From: Pseudomonas mosselii
GTDB taxonomy: Bacteria > Pseudomonadota > Gammaproteobacteria > Pseudomonadales > Pseudomonadaceae
Direction: 5' to 3'
Length of the DNA stretch: 64,000 nucleotides
NCBI RefSeq assembly: GCF_019823065.1
Contig: NZ_CP081966.1
Coordinates: forward strand, 2,573,501-2,637,500
Under the pieces are notes generated by a model. The model was not told the origin of the DNA. It worked only from the letters and a program-made list of their open reading frames with translations, and made no database searches. Made by a program: the position numbers and the translations under genes. This document shows, in pieces, positions 38,140-47,202 of this stretch (position 1 is its first letter; each line of letters begins with the position of its first letter).

Positions 38140-38165
38140 GACGTAAGGGCGAACGATTTATTCCC
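38140..38165 (-). promoter_or_regulatory. ECF-type promoter of the catalase-cytochrome b561 operon
   Basis: On the minus strand GGGAAT (38165-38160), 17 bases after GGAAT, then GTC in CGTC (38142-38140), 35 bases before the catalase start. The -35 GGAAT and -10 CGTC pattern is that of extracytoplasmic-function sigma factors, and an identical arrangement faces the sigma gene. Confidence 0.75.
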
Positions 38166-38171
38166 GCCGAG

Positions 38172-38196
38172 GGAATAGATTTCGTGCTGGGCCGTC
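38172..38196 (+). promoter_or_regulatory. ECF-type autoregulatory promoter of the sigma/anti-sigma operon
   Basis: GGAAT at 38172-38176, 17-base spacer, GTC (in CCGTC) at 38194-38196, 42 bases before the sigma factor start. Same elements and spacing as the opposite-facing promoter; the two -35 boxes form the palindrome ATTCCC-N5-GGGAAT (38160-38176). Confidence 0.75.
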
Positions 38197-38238
38197 TGCC
38201 CATTACACTGACTGCCCATTGGGGCCTGGAACCCGACC

Positions 38239-38757
38239 ATGCACGATCTGGACGACCAACAATGGCGCGAGCTGCTGCAACGCCTGCGCCGCTTCGCCCT
38301 GTGGCTGACCCGCGAGCCCGGCGGCGCCGACGATCTGGTCCAGGCCACGGTCGAGCGTGCCCTGAGCCGCCGTGGCCAGCAGCGCGATGCCGACAGCCTG
38401 CGCCCCTGGCTGTTCACCATCCTTTACCGGCTGTTTCTCGACGGCAAGCGCCGTGAGCGCCTGCATGCCCGTTGGCTTACCTGGTTCGGTCGGGGCCAGG
38501 CCGAGGAGCCGGCCGGTGGCGAGATCGAGAGCATTGTCCTGGCCCAAGCCGACTTGCGCGCCTTCGCCCGGCTGTCGGCGGAGCAGCGGGCCCTGTTGTT
38601 GCTGGTCAGCGTCGAGGGCCTGAGCTACAAGGAGGCGGCCGACACCCTCGGCATTCCCATCGGCACGGTGATGTCGCGCCTGTCGCGCGCCCGCGCCGCC
38701 TTGCGTGAACTGACCGAGGGCAACCCCACGCCCCCGGCCTTGCGGAGACTCAAATGA
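38239..38757 (+). CDS. ECF sigma factor
   Basis: 172 aa sigma-70 family regulator with only regions 2 and 4. Region 2 is around FALWLTREPGGADDLVQATVERAL (residues ~18-42), with PWLFTILYRLFLDGKRR after it; region 4 holds the helix-turn-helix LSYKEAADTLGIPIGTVMSRLSRAR (~128-152). Overlaps the next gene by ATGA, an anti-sigma factor. The facing catalase/cytochrome operon and matching promoters suggest a peroxide or envelope redox stress regulon. Confidence 0.93.
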   Translation: MHDLDDQQWRELLQRLRRFALWLTREPGGADDLVQATVERALSRRGQQRDADSLRPWLFTILYRLFLDGKRRERLHARWLTWFGRGQAEEPAGGEIESIVLAQADLRAFARLSAEQRALLLLVSVEGLSYKEAADTLGIPIGTVMSRLSRARAALRELTEGNPTPPALRRLK

Positions 38758-39506
38758 CACGCCTGATCCCCACCGAGCACGAGTTGCACGCCTATGTCGA
38801 CGAGCGCCTGGAGCCGGCGCGCCGGGTCGAGGTCGAGGCGTGGCTGGCGGCCAATCCACAGGAGGCGGCGCGAATCGAGGCATGGCGCGGCGATGCCCGA
38901 CGCCTGCGGGCGGCCCTGGCGGGCTTCGGCGAGCAGCCCAGCGACCCGGCGCTGGACCTGGCGCCCTTGCGTCGCCGCCTGCGCCAGCGCCGGCAATGGC
39001 GCCTGGCACAGGCGGCGGCGCTGTTGCTGGCGGTAAGCCTGGGCGGCCTGGGCGGCTGGCAGGCGCGTGAGGCGACGCTGTTCGCCGGCATGCTGCCCAT
39101 GGCCGACGCGGTAGAGGCCCACCGGCTGTTCGCCGACGCGGCCGCGCTGGATATCCAGGCCAGCGATCCGAAGCGGCTGCAGGAATGGCTGGGGCGTCAT
39201 TTCAACCGTGTCGGCCAGCTGCCGGACCTGTCCGGTTATGGCCTGCAGCCGGTCGGCGCGCGCCTGCTGAGCAACGAGGCGGGGCCAGCGGCGCTGCTGG
39301 TGTTCCAGGACCGTCAGGGGCAGCGCATCAGCCTGTTCCTGCGTTCGCCCGGCGAGCATTTCGAGCGCATGCCCAGCGGCCAGCGCACCGACGGCCAGTT
39401 GCAGGCCCGCTACTGGTCCCATGGCGACTACAACTTTGCCCTGGTCAGCGCGGCGGATGACGCTCGCGGCGAGTCGTTGCGCCGGACGCTGGGTATCAGC
39501 CTGTAG
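38754..39506 (+). CDS. Transmembrane anti-sigma factor
   Basis: 250 aa. Cytosolic N-terminus of ~80 residues (LHAYVDERLEPARRVEVEAWLAANP, the usual anti-sigma helix signature), one membrane span near residues 82-102 (LAQAAALLLAVSLGGLGGW), then a periplasmic sensor of ~145 residues. It lacks the HxxxCxxC zinc motif of redox-sensing ZAS proteins, so release is more likely by proteolysis or ligand. Start overlaps the sigma gene stop. Confidence 0.9.
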   Translation: MTRLIPTEHELHAYVDERLEPARRVEVEAWLAANPQEAARIEAWRGDARRLRAALAGFGEQPSDPALDLAPLRRRLRQRRQWRLAQAAALLLAVSLGGLGGWQAREATLFAGMLPMADAVEAHRLFADAAALDIQASDPKRLQEWLGRHFNRVGQLPDLSGYGLQPVGARLLSNEAGPAALLVFQDRQGQRISLFLRSPGEHFERMPSGQRTDGQLQARYWSHGDYNFALVSAADDARGESLRRTLGISL

Positions 39507-39540
39507 GCAGGTCGAGGCCGGCGCATCGACCTGCACGGTT

Positions 39541-39858
39541 TCAGACCGTGCGCAGGCGGGCCTTTTCCACTTGCTGCATTTCCACGCCGTCGAGCAATGC
39601 CTCGACCACCGCCTTGGCCGCATCCAGCCCGTGATCGTTGCCCAGCAGCAGGTCGTGGCAGGTGCCGGTCGCCAGTTCCATGGCCTTGAGGTTGGTGGCG
39701 AACGCGCCCTTGAGCAGGGTGGACAGGTGCACCAGTGCGTCTTCGAAGTCCACGCCTTCGCGCACGGCGAACAGGGAAGGGTGGCTGCATTCGCAGTTGC
39801 CGAAGCTGGAGTGCGCCGTGGTGGCGCGGAACGGAGGATCAGGTAAGCCTTTTGTCAT
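39541..39858 (-). CDS. DUF3077-type small protein
   Basis: 105 aa Pseudomonas-type small protein; the C-terminal part (LFAVREGVDFEDALVHLSTLLKGA) matches the DUF3077 pattern, and the N-terminus has a cysteine pair (GNCECSH). Function unknown. The start at 39858 follows AAGGAG eight bases upstream; this ribosome binding site can be paired with an upstream segment (see the leader entry), so translation is probably controlled by RNA structure. Upstream in-frame codons cover the leader and are not translated in my reading. Confidence 0.75.
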   Translation of the reverse strand: MTKGLPDPPFRATTAHSSFGNCECSHPSLFAVREGVDFEDALVHLSTLLKGAFATNLKAMELATGTCHDLLLGNDHGLDAAKAVVEALLDGVEMQQVEKARLRTV

Positions 39859-39867
39859 TGTGTCGCT

Positions 39868-39949
39868 CCTTGATTCAATGGAGCCGCCACAGTTCGCTAC
39901 CAAACGAATGGTGACGGCTGAACGCAGGTTGGTAGACCGGGAATCAAGG
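39868..39949 (-). ncRNA. Structured leader that can sequester the DUF3077 ribosome binding site
   Basis: Two nested complementary pairs read on the minus strand: CCTTGATTC (39949-39941) with GAATCAAGG (39876-39868), and CTACCAA (39935-39929) with TTGGTAG (39903-39897). The outer pair covers the AAGG of the Shine-Dalgarno. Further upstream, second copies of the target segments, TTGGTAG (40072-40066) and AATCAAGG (40056-40049), lie in the same order, so the middle segment can pair either way. The layout recalls C4-type antisense leaders, but I could not verify membership. Confidence 0.55.
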
Positions 39950-40008
39950 AAACCGGCGCGCACGGGGGCGCCCTGCGCACAGCCGCCATTGAACGAAACA
40001 GCGGACAC

Positions 40009-40043
40009 AAAAAAGCGCCGACTGAATCGTAGAGCGGGCGCTT
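40009..40043 (-). terminator. Intrinsic terminator inside the DUF3077 leader region
   Basis: Seven-base perfect stem (AAGCGCC 40043-40037 / GGCGCTT 40019-40013 on the minus strand), 17-base loop, then a run of six T. It would end a short minus-strand transcript from around 40.1 kb before the leader described at 39868-39949, or act as an attenuator. The 328-base gene-free stretch 39859-40186 contains this, the leader and the promoter side of the LysE gene. Confidence 0.6.
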
Positions 40044-40186
40044 GTGCGCCTTGATTGATCGCGGGCTACCAAACCCGGCTGCTGGACTTACAGCAACGCG
40101 CAAAGGTTACCGGGCTCGGATAACCGTTTCAAGGCACGTTCATGTATGGATACACTTCGCGTACTTCTACCCACACAAGGATGTGC

Positions 40187-40822
40187 ATGATGTCCGAACC
40201 CTCCAACCTGCTGGCCTTCGCCCTGATCAGCCTGGGCATGGTGCTGACCCCGGGCCCCAACATGATCTACCTGATTTCCCGCTCCATCTGCCAGGGGCGT
40301 GGTGCCGGGTTGATCTCGCTGGCGGGGGTGGCCCTGGGTTTCGTCTTCTACATGCTCTGCGCCGCGCTGGGCATCACCGCCCTGGTCATGGCCGTGCCGT
40401 TCGCCTACGACGCACTGCGCATCGGCGGTGCGCTGTACCTGCTGTACCTGGCCTGGCAGGCGCTGCGCCCGGGTGGACGCTCGCCGTTCCAAGTCCGCGA
40501 CCTGCCGGCGGACAGCCCGCGCCGGCTGTTCATGATGGGCTTTCTGACCAACCTGCTGAACCCCAAGATCGCGGTCATGTACCTGTCGCTGATGCCGCAG
40601 TTCATCGAGCCCGGCCACGGCAGCGTGCTGGCGCAGTCGCTGGTGCTGGGCGGCACGCAGATCGCCATCAGTGTCACGGTCAACGCGCTGATTGCGTTGA
40701 TGGCCGGCTCCATTGCCGTGTTCCTGGCCGGCAGGCCGGTGTGGCAGCAGGTCCAGCGCTGGCTGATGGGCACGGTGCTGGCGGCGCTGGCGCTGCGCAT
40801 GCTGGCCGAAGGGCGCCGCTGA
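40187..40822 (+). CDS. LysE family translocator
   Basis: 211 aa, six membrane segments, signatures MVLTPGPNMIYLISRSICQG near the N-terminus and FLTNLLNPKIAVMYLSLMPQF mid-protein. Exporter of amino acids or related small molecules. ATG at 40187 (or 40190) has AAGG six bases upstream; an in-frame ATG at 40142 lacks a site and adds a hydrophilic tail. Second LysE-type gene in the window; the two are not close copies. Confidence 0.88.
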   Translation: MMSEPSNLLAFALISLGMVLTPGPNMIYLISRSICQGRGAGLISLAGVALGFVFYMLCAALGITALVMAVPFAYDALRIGGALYLLYLAWQALRPGGRSPFQVRDLPADSPRRLFMMGFLTNLLNPKIAVMYLSLMPQFIEPGHGSVLAQSLVLGGTQIAISVTVNALIALMAGSIAVFLAGRPVWQQVQRWLMGTVLAALALRMLAEGRR

Positions 40823-40909
40823 TCGTCGGCGTCAATCTGATGGAACGTTTTGCCAGCGGGCGATTTCTTACCCTCATAGGAAAGAAAACGTGCCCGGGAC
40901 TGCCGAGAC

Positions 40910-43084
40910 ATGAAAGTGCGCCAGCAGAGCAAGACCGTCAACCTGCAAGCACTGCCGAGCTTTCTGGACGGCGGTGGCGAAGTCAGCTGCCTGTTGCAGG
41001 CGATGGACTGGCGGCAATCCCCGCTCGGGGCGCCGGACAGCTGGTCGCCCGTGCTGCAGTCGGTGGTGGCCATGCTGCTGCCGGCGCAGGCGCAGATTGT
41101 GTTGTTCTGGGGGCCGCAGTACATCGCGCTGTACAACGATGCCTACGGGCCAACCATCGGCAGCAAGCATCCCGGGGCGCTGGGCCGGCCTGGGCAGGAG
41201 CATTGGAGCGAACTGTGGGACGATCTCGAGCCGCTGTTGCGCGGGGTGCGTGAAACCGGCATAACCTTTTCGGCGCGGGACCGGCCGTTCTATATCGAAC
41301 GGCATGGGTTGGGTGAAACCGCCTTTTTCGACGTCTCCTACTCCGCTGTGCGCGAGGCTGACGGTGGGGTGGGTGGTGTATTGTGCATCGTCACCGACAC
41401 CACCGAGCGGGTACGTTTCCAGCAACGCCAAGCGTTTCTCCAGGAGCTGCGCCAGGCCTTGCCAGGCCTGGGCGAGGCCGAGCGCATCGAGGCCCACGCG
41501 GTGCGCCGGCTGGGTGAGGAGTTGGGCGCGGCGCGGGTCTGTTTCGGTGAGGACCTGGGCGATGGCCGGCGCTACCGGGTCGCCCAGGAGTGGGCCACCG
41601 AGGTGCCCTCGATGGTCGGCTTGAACCGGTATTCGGCCCTGGACCCGGTGTTGCACGAGGCGCTGCTGGCCGGTCAGGCGGTGCAGCGCAACTATGAGCC
41701 AAGCAAGAGCGCACCGGCACGGTTCAAGGGCTTGTGTGCGACATTGCACGTGCCGGTGCTGCGCGCCGAGCGCCTGGAGGCGGTGCTCGCGGTGCATTTC
41801 CATACCCCCCATGCCTGGGCCGAGAGCGAGTGCCTGCTGGTTCAGGAGGCCGCCCGCCAAGTCTGGTCGGCGGTCACCCATGCCCGCGCCGAGCGCGCCT
41901 TGCATGCACTCAACGAAAACCTGGAAGACCGGGTGGCCAAGATGCTTGCCCAGCGCGAAGCGTCGCTGTCGCTACTGCACGAAGCGCGCAAGATGGAGAT
42001 GATTGGCCAGCTCTCCGGGGGCATCGCCCACGACCTCAACAACATGTTGACGCCGATCATCGCCTCCCTCGAACTGCTGCGCCGCCATCCTCAGTCGGAG
42101 CGCGCCGAGCGCCTGATCGATGGCGGCCTGCAGGCGGCCGAGCGGGCGCGCAACCTGGTCGGGCGCCTGCTCAGCTTTGCCCGGCGCCAGACCCTCAAGC
42201 CCACGACGGTATCGCTGGCGGCGCTGGTGGAGGAAATGCGAGAGCTGATCGTCCGCTCGTTGGGGCCTACCATTGCCATCGAGGTCAGTGTCGAGGCGGC
42301 GTTGCCAGGCGTGCTGGTGGATCCGCACCAGCTGGAGCTGGCGTTGCTGAACCTGGTGGTCAACGCCCGCGATGCCATGGGCGAGGGTGGCAAACTGACC
42401 ATACGTGCCGGTCTCGACGGCGACGGTACGCCGAGGCCACCCGGCCTGCAGACAGGCCCGTTGGTGTGGCTGCAGGTTGCCGATAACGGCTGCGGCATGA
42501 GCGAGGACGTGCTGACGCATTGCATCGAGCCATTCTATTCGACCAAGGGCGTCGGCCGCGGCACCGGGCTGGGGCTGCCCATGGTGCAGGGCCTGGCGTT
42601 GCAGTCCGGCGGTGGCTTTGGCATTCGCTCCCGGGTAGGCGGGGGCACCGAAGCGACCCTGTGGCTGCCGGCCAGCGAGCAGGACGCGGTAGATGAAGTG
42701 GCCATGCCGGTCGAGGTCTCGCGGGCGCGACGCCCGACGCGCGTGCTGCTGGTGGATGACGAGCCGCTGGTGCGCCAGGCCACGCTCCTGCAACTGCGTG
42801 CCCTGGGGTACGAGGTGACCGAGGCCGAGGGCCCGGCCCAGGCCCTGGCGTTGCTGGACAAGGGGCTGTTGCCCGATGTGCTGCTGACCGACCATGTCAT
42901 GGCCGAAACCACCGGCGTGCGTTTCGCCCAGCAGGTGCGCGAGCGGCTGGCGCAACTGCCGGTGTTGATCATCACCGGCTACGCCAACCTGACGCCACAC
43001 GAGCTGCATGGCTTCGAGGTGCTGCGCAAGCCATTTCGCCAGGACGAGCTGGGACAGAGCCTGGCGCGACTGCTCAAGTCCTAG
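40910..43084 (+). CDS. Hybrid histidine kinase (PAS-GAF-HisKA-HATPase-REC)
   Basis: 724 aa soluble sensor kinase. An N-terminal PAS-like domain (residues ~25-170: WRQSPLGAPDSW, LYNDAYGPTIGSKHP) is followed by a GAF-like domain (~175-325), a coiled coil, the H-box GGIAHDLNN with phospho-acceptor His near 374, ATPase boxes (NLVVNARDAM, GTGLGLPMVQG) and a C-terminal receiver with Asp near 661 (LLTDHVM). No membrane segment. It ends inside the end of a similar kinase on the other strand (11-base overlap). Signal unknown. Confidence 0.92.
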   Translation: MKVRQQSKTVNLQALPSFLDGGGEVSCLLQAMDWRQSPLGAPDSWSPVLQSVVAMLLPAQAQIVLFWGPQYIALYNDAYGPTIGSKHPGALGRPGQEHWSELWDDLEPLLRGVRETGITFSARDRPFYIERHGLGETAFFDVSYSAVREADGGVGGVLCIVTDTTERVRFQQRQAFLQELRQALPGLGEAERIEAHAVRRLGEELGAARVCFGEDLGDGRRYRVAQEWATEVPSMVGLNRYSALDPVLHEALLAGQAVQRNYEPSKSAPARFKGLCATLHVPVLRAERLEAVLAVHFHTPHAWAESECLLVQEAARQVWSAVTHARAERALHALNENLEDRVAKMLAQREASLSLLHEARKMEMIGQLSGGIAHDLNNMLTPIIASLELLRRHPQSERAERLIDGGLQAAERARNLVGRLLSFARRQTLKPTTVSLAALVEEMRELIVRSLGPTIAIEVSVEAALPGVLVDPHQLELALLNLVVNARDAMGEGGKLTIRAGLDGDGTPRPPGLQTGPLVWLQVADNGCGMSEDVLTHCIEPFYSTKGVGRGTGLGLPMVQGLALQSGGGFGIRSRVGGGTEATLWLPASEQDAVDEVAMPVEVSRARRPTRVLLVDDEPLVRQATLLQLRALGYEVTEAEGPAQALALLDKGLLPDVLLTDHVMAETTGVRFAQQVRERLAQLPVLIITGYANLTPHELHGFEVLRKPFRQDELGQSLARLLKS

Positions 43085-45254
43085 CCAACACATCCCCGAG
43101 CATCTGGCACACCTGTTCGGCCGAATAGGGCTTGGCCAGGAAGGCGAAACCCTGGTGGCCACCCTCGGCGATCGCCTCGCTGTAGCCGGAGGTGAGGATC
43201 ACCGGTAGCTGCGGCTGGCTGTGACGCAGCTCCCTGGCCAGGGCAAGGCCGCCCATGCCCGGCATGACCACGTCGGAGAACACCGCATCGAATCCGCCCC
43301 GGGCGGCCGCGAGCTGGGCCAGCGCGTCCTCGGCCGAGGTCGCCCAACTGATCTGGTAGCCATGGTCGCGCAGAATCTGCGCGGTGAAACTGCCGACATC
43401 CGGGTTGTCCTCCACCACCAGGATGCGCTTGCGGTCGCCCTGTGGCGCCAGCTGCGCGGTCACGCCGGGCTCCTCGGCGTCAGGCTGGGACACCTGTGGC
43501 AGGTACAGGGTGAAGGTGGTGCCTTGTCCTTCGACGCTGACCACCCGCACATCGCCACCGGACTGCTTGACGAAGCCGAACACCTGCGACAGGCCCAGGC
43601 CGGTGCCCTGTCCGGAGGCCTTGGTGGTGAAGAACGGGTCGAAGATGCGCTCCAGCAGGTGCGGGGCGATGCCCACGCCGCCGTCGATCACCGAGATCGC
43701 CGCGAAGCGGTCGTCCTGTGCCGGCTGGCCGCGAATCTCAGGCAAATGCTGGTCGCCTTCAAGGCGCAGGCGCAAGGTGCCGACCCCGGCCATGGCGTCG
43801 CGGGCATTGATCATCAGGTTGATTACCGCGGTTTCCAGTTGGCCGAGATCGGCATGCACATGGCAGGGCGTGTCGGGCAACTCCAGGCTGACCTGGATAC
43901 GTGCGCCAGTGGCGGTGTCGAGCATCTCGGCCATGGCCTTGAGCTGTGGGCCAGCATCGAACACCTGCGGGCTGAGGGCCTGGCGCCGGGCAAAGGCGAG
44001 CAGTTGCCCGGTGAGCTTGGCGCCGCGGTCGACGGTGTCGGACACGATCTTGAAATAGCGGCTGCGGCGCGTTTCGTCGAGATCCGGGCGCTGCAGGAAG
44101 TGGAGGGAAGAGCGAATGATGGTCAGCAGGTTATTGAAATCGTGGGCCACGCCTCCGGTCAGCTGGCCGATGGCCTCGAGCTTCTGGGCCTGGCGCAGCA
44201 CGGCCTCGGTGTGCAGGAGCTGCTCGGTACGCTCCTCCACACGTTGTTCGAGGGTGGCGTTGAGCGCCTCCAGGGCCGTCAGCGCCTCGCGCACCTGTGC
44301 GTTGGCCTGGACTCGCTGGATATGTGCCCAGCAGCGTCCGGTCACCTCGTTGAGCAGGGTCTGTTCGTAGCGGGTCCAGGTCCTTGGCAGCTTGTCGTGG
44401 ATGGCCATCAGTGCGGTCAGGCGGCCTTCCTTGATCAATGGCATGCAAAGTGTCGCGGTGATGCCGATGGCCTGGAACGTCGCCGATTCGCAGGCCGGCA
44501 ACTGCGTGAGGTTGTCGTTGATCACCAGCCCCAGTCCGGCGCGCAGGCGGCTGACGGCCAGCTCGCCGAAGTCGCCCAGGCGATATCGGCCGAGCTGGCG
44601 TGGTGAGCCAGGCGCGACCCAGTCGCCGCAGATGGTGAAGCCGTCCTGGTCAGGGTCCATAACGGCGTAGGCGCAGCTTGAAAGGTGCAGGTGCTCGCCC
44701 AGCAGGCGCGTGGTGATAGCCATGATCCGCTCCGGATCTGTGGCATTGGCCGCCGCTCGGCTGAGGGTGTCAAGAAAGTTCAGGCGTTGGTTGGCGACCA
44801 CGCTGGCGGTGGTCTCGGTGACCGTGTCGATCATGCCGACCACCTGGCCGTCATGGTCGCGAATGGGGCTGTAGCAGAACGTGAAGTAGGCGCGCTCCGG
44901 GCTGCCGTGGCGCTCGATCAGCAGGGGAAAGTCCTCTATGTACACGGCTTCGCCATCGAGGGCGCGTTGTGCCAGGTGGCGGATATCGCTCCAGGCTTCC
45001 TGCCAGACCGCGCTGAAGGGGCGGCCCAGGGCCGAGGGCTTGTTGCCGAGGATCTCGCTGAAAGCATCGTTGTGCAGGGTGATCAGCTCGTCGCCCCAGA
45101 GCACGGCCTGGGGAAAGCGCGAGGCCAGGCACAGGGCGACCGTGGTCTTGAGCACGTCAGGCCAGCTGGCCAGGGGGCCCAGGGGGGTAGACGACCAGTC
45201 GTGGTTGCGGATGCGCTCGGCCATGAGGCCGCCGCCGTCGAGCCATTTCGCCAT
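43074..45254 (-). CDS. Hybrid histidine kinase, relative of the convergent kinase
   Basis: 726 aa, same domain order as its neighbour: PAS-like (~20-155: [31 protein letters not shown]), GAF (~160-320), H-box GGVAHDFNN with His near 371, ATPase ([21 protein letters not shown]) and receiver with Asp near 661 ([11 protein letters not shown]). Soluble. The shared start motif (W..(S/T)PLG...SW), equal length and near-identical position of both phosphosites show the two are paralogues arranged tail to tail. Confidence 0.92.
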   Translation of the reverse strand: MAKWLDGGGLMAERIRNHDWSSTPLGPLASWPDVLKTTVALCLASRFPQAVLWGDELITLHNDAFSEILGNKPSALGRPFSAVWQEAWSDIRHLAQRALDGEAVYIEDFPLLIERHGSPERAYFTFCYSPIRDHDGQVVGMIDTVTETTASVVANQRLNFLDTLSRAAANATDPERIMAITTRLLGEHLHLSSCAYAVMDPDQDGFTICGDWVAPGSPRQLGRYRLGDFGELAVSRLRAGLGLVINDNLTQLPACESATFQAIGITATLCMPLIKEGRLTALMAIHDKLPRTWTRYEQTLLNEVTGRCWAHIQRVQANAQVREALTALEALNATLEQRVEERTEQLLHTEAVLRQAQKLEAIGQLTGGVAHDFNNLLTIIRSSLHFLQRPDLDETRRSRYFKIVSDTVDRGAKLTGQLLAFARRQALSPQVFDAGPQLKAMAEMLDTATGARIQVSLELPDTPCHVHADLGQLETAVINLMINARDAMAGVGTLRLRLEGDQHLPEIRGQPAQDDRFAAISVIDGGVGIAPHLLERIFDPFFTTKASGQGTGLGLSQVFGFVKQSGGDVRVVSVEGQGTTFTLYLPQVSQPDAEEPGVTAQLAPQGDRKRILVVEDNPDVGSFTAQILRDHGYQISWATSAEDALAQLAAARGGFDAVFSDVVMPGMGGLALARELRHSQPQLPVILTSGYSEAIAEGGHQGFAFLAKPYSAEQVCQMLGDVLART

Positions 45255-45367
45255 GAGCGGTGCGGGTCCTTGTGCGTGAGAGCATCAGGGTGCACCGAGA
45301 CGCGGCGCTTGGCGAGGGATTTTGTATGGGCCGTGCTGGCCCGCTTCCACTGATGCCGGCGTTCAAT

Positions 45368-45387
45368 TGTGGGAGCGGGCTTGACCC
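45368..45387. repeat. Half REP element
   Basis: TGTGGGAGCGGGCTTGACCC is one arm of the P. putida REP, without its partner, in the gap between the kinase and the first chemoreceptor gene. Confidence 0.6.
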
Positions 45388-45397
45388 AAGAGGCTAT

Positions 45398-47020
45398 TCA
45401 GACCTTGAACTGCGCGATCAGGCCGTTCAGCTCCAGCGCCAATTGCGACAGGTCCTGGGCCGAGGCGCTGGTCTGGTTGGCCCCGGTCGTTGTCTGCAGC
45501 GCCAGGTCGCGGATGTTCACCAGGTTGCGATCCACTTCGCGCGCCACCTGGGCCTGTTGCTCCGTGGCACTGGCGATCACCAGGTTGCGCTGGTTGATCG
45601 AGGCGATGGTCCGGGCGATGAGCTCCAGGGCCTGACCGGCCGCTTGCGCCACCTCCAGGGTACCGCTGGCGCGGCCCTGGCTGCTGTGCATGGCGCTGAC
45701 CGCACGCTCGGTGCCGCCCTGGATACCCCCGATCATCTGCTCGATTTCGGCGGTCGACTGTTGGGTGCGATGTGCCAAGGCACGCACCTCGTCGGCAACC
45801 ACCGCAAAACCACGACCGGCCTCACCGGCGCGAGCGGCTTCGATGGCGGCGTTGAGGGCCAGCAGGTTGGTCTGTCCGGCGATCGAACCGATCACATCCA
45901 GTACCCGGGTAATCTCGTTGGCGCTGTTGGCCAATTGTTCGATCTCTTCCGCCGTGCCGGTGACATCGTCGACCAGGTGCTGGATCGAGGCGAGTGCCTG
46001 GTTGACCTGGTCTCGGCCTTCACGGGTGGCCTGGTCGGCGCCCTGTGAGGCCTCGGCAGTGCTCACGGCATTGCTTGCCACTTCCTCGACGGCGCTGGTC
46101 ATCTGATTGACCGCTGTGGCGGCCTGGTCTATCTCGGTGCTTTGCTGCTGCAGGCCGCGGCTTGTGTCCTCGGTGACGGTGTGCAGCTCTTCGGAGGCCG
46201 AAGCCAGACGATCGGAGGACGCGGCGATCTTGCCGATGGTCTCGCGCAGGCTCTGTTGCATGCGCCGCAGGGCGTGCAGCAGCATCGCCGGCTCGTCGTG
46301 GCCGACCACCGCGATCTTTTGGGTCAGGTCACCGGTGGCGATACCCTCGGCCACGGCAACGGCCTCGGTCAGGGGCGCAACCAAACTGCGGGTGAACAGC
46401 ACGGCGATGACGACCAGTACCAGGATGATCAGCACCAGTGAAACGACGAGTACGCGGAAGGCATCGTCGCCGACATCGCTGCTTCGTTGTGAGGCGGCTT
46501 GCGCACCTCGGTAGTTGAAGGCCACCAATGCCGCCATTGTCTCCATCATCTGGTCGGCCCGCTGGAGCAGCGGGCCGCTGATCTGTCGCCTGGCTTCAGC
46601 CATGCGGCCCTCGCTGATGTGTCCCAGTACCTGCTGCTGCAGGTCGGCGTACCGTTTGCGCGCCGCGATGAAGGCATTGAACAGGGCACGGTCCTCTTCT
46701 CCGTCGATAGTCGCCTCGTACGCCCGCAGGCTCTGGCGCAAAGCCTCGTCGATGCGGTTGAGCAACTGGATGCTAGCCCCCTCGCTGGTGCCATCCTCCA
46801 AGGCTGTGCGCAGGGTGGCGGCGCGTTCCTGGGTGAGGCTGGCGCCGACCTCGTTGAGTGCGATCACAGCCGGAAGCCAGTTGATACGGATTTCGTCGGT
46901 GGCGCTGTCCATCTGCTGGGTCTCATAGAGCGCGACGCTTCCCATGGACAGGACGAGAGCAGCCAGTAGGGTGAACAGGCAGGCTGCCCGTTTGCCGATT
47001 TTCATGTCTCGTAGAAGCAT
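45398..47020 (-). CDS. Methyl-accepting chemotaxis protein
   Basis: 540 aa. Membrane span at ~10-32, a four-helix-bundle type periplasmic ligand domain (~33-188), second span near 190-212, HAMP, and the cytoplasmic signalling hairpin with the invariant core [22 protein letters not shown]. No C-terminal CheR-tethering pentapeptide. The start at 47020 has AAGGAA six bases upstream and begins [13 protein letters not shown]. It is the downstream member of a tandem pair; the signalling half is nearly the same as in the neighbour while the ligand domain differs more. Confidence 0.93.
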   Translation of the reverse strand: MLLRDMKIGKRAACLFTLLAALVLSMGSVALYETQQMDSATDEIRINWLPAVIALNEVGASLTQERAATLRTALEDGTSEGASIQLLNRIDEALRQSLRAYEATIDGEEDRALFNAFIAARKRYADLQQQVLGHISEGRMAEARRQISGPLLQRADQMMETMAALVAFNYRGAQAASQRSSDVGDDAFRVLVVSLVLIILVLVVIAVLFTRSLVAPLTEAVAVAEGIATGDLTQKIAVVGHDEPAMLLHALRRMQQSLRETIGKIAASSDRLASASEELHTVTEDTSRGLQQQSTEIDQAATAVNQMTSAVEEVASNAVSTAEASQGADQATREGRDQVNQALASIQHLVDDVTGTAEEIEQLANSANEITRVLDVIGSIAGQTNLLALNAAIEAARAGEAGRGFAVVADEVRALAHRTQQSTAEIEQMIGGIQGGTERAVSAMHSSQGRASGTLEVAQAAGQALELIARTIASINQRNLVIASATEQQAQVAREVDRNLVNIRDLALQTTTGANQTSASAQDLSQLALELNGLIAQFKV

Positions 47021-47157
47021 TGATGTTCCTTGATGTAAGAGAAATGCGTACATCAAGAGCATGATGGGATCTTGTGGGGGGCGAGTAGTCGGCGGGTATC
47101 ACACCGTGTAACGGTTTTTTCCTATTTCTCACTCGCGTGAAACCCGCTGTAGGCGTG

Positions 47158-47187
47158 ATCGCGGGACCCGCCATCGGGGCCCGCGAT
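47158..47187 (-). terminator. Hairpin between the tandem chemoreceptor genes
   Basis: Eight-base perfect inverted repeat ATCGCGGG / CCCGCGAT with a 14-base loop, 16 bases past the stop of the upstream chemoreceptor gene. No T tract, so termination is only possible. Confidence 0.4.
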
Positions 47188-47202
47188 GCTGTCCGAGACG
47201 CT

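Noticed and set aside
46990..47160. Looking for sigma-28 (FliA) promoters before the chemoreceptor genes
   Set aside because: No convincing TAAA-N15-GCCGATAA pattern found upstream of either gene.
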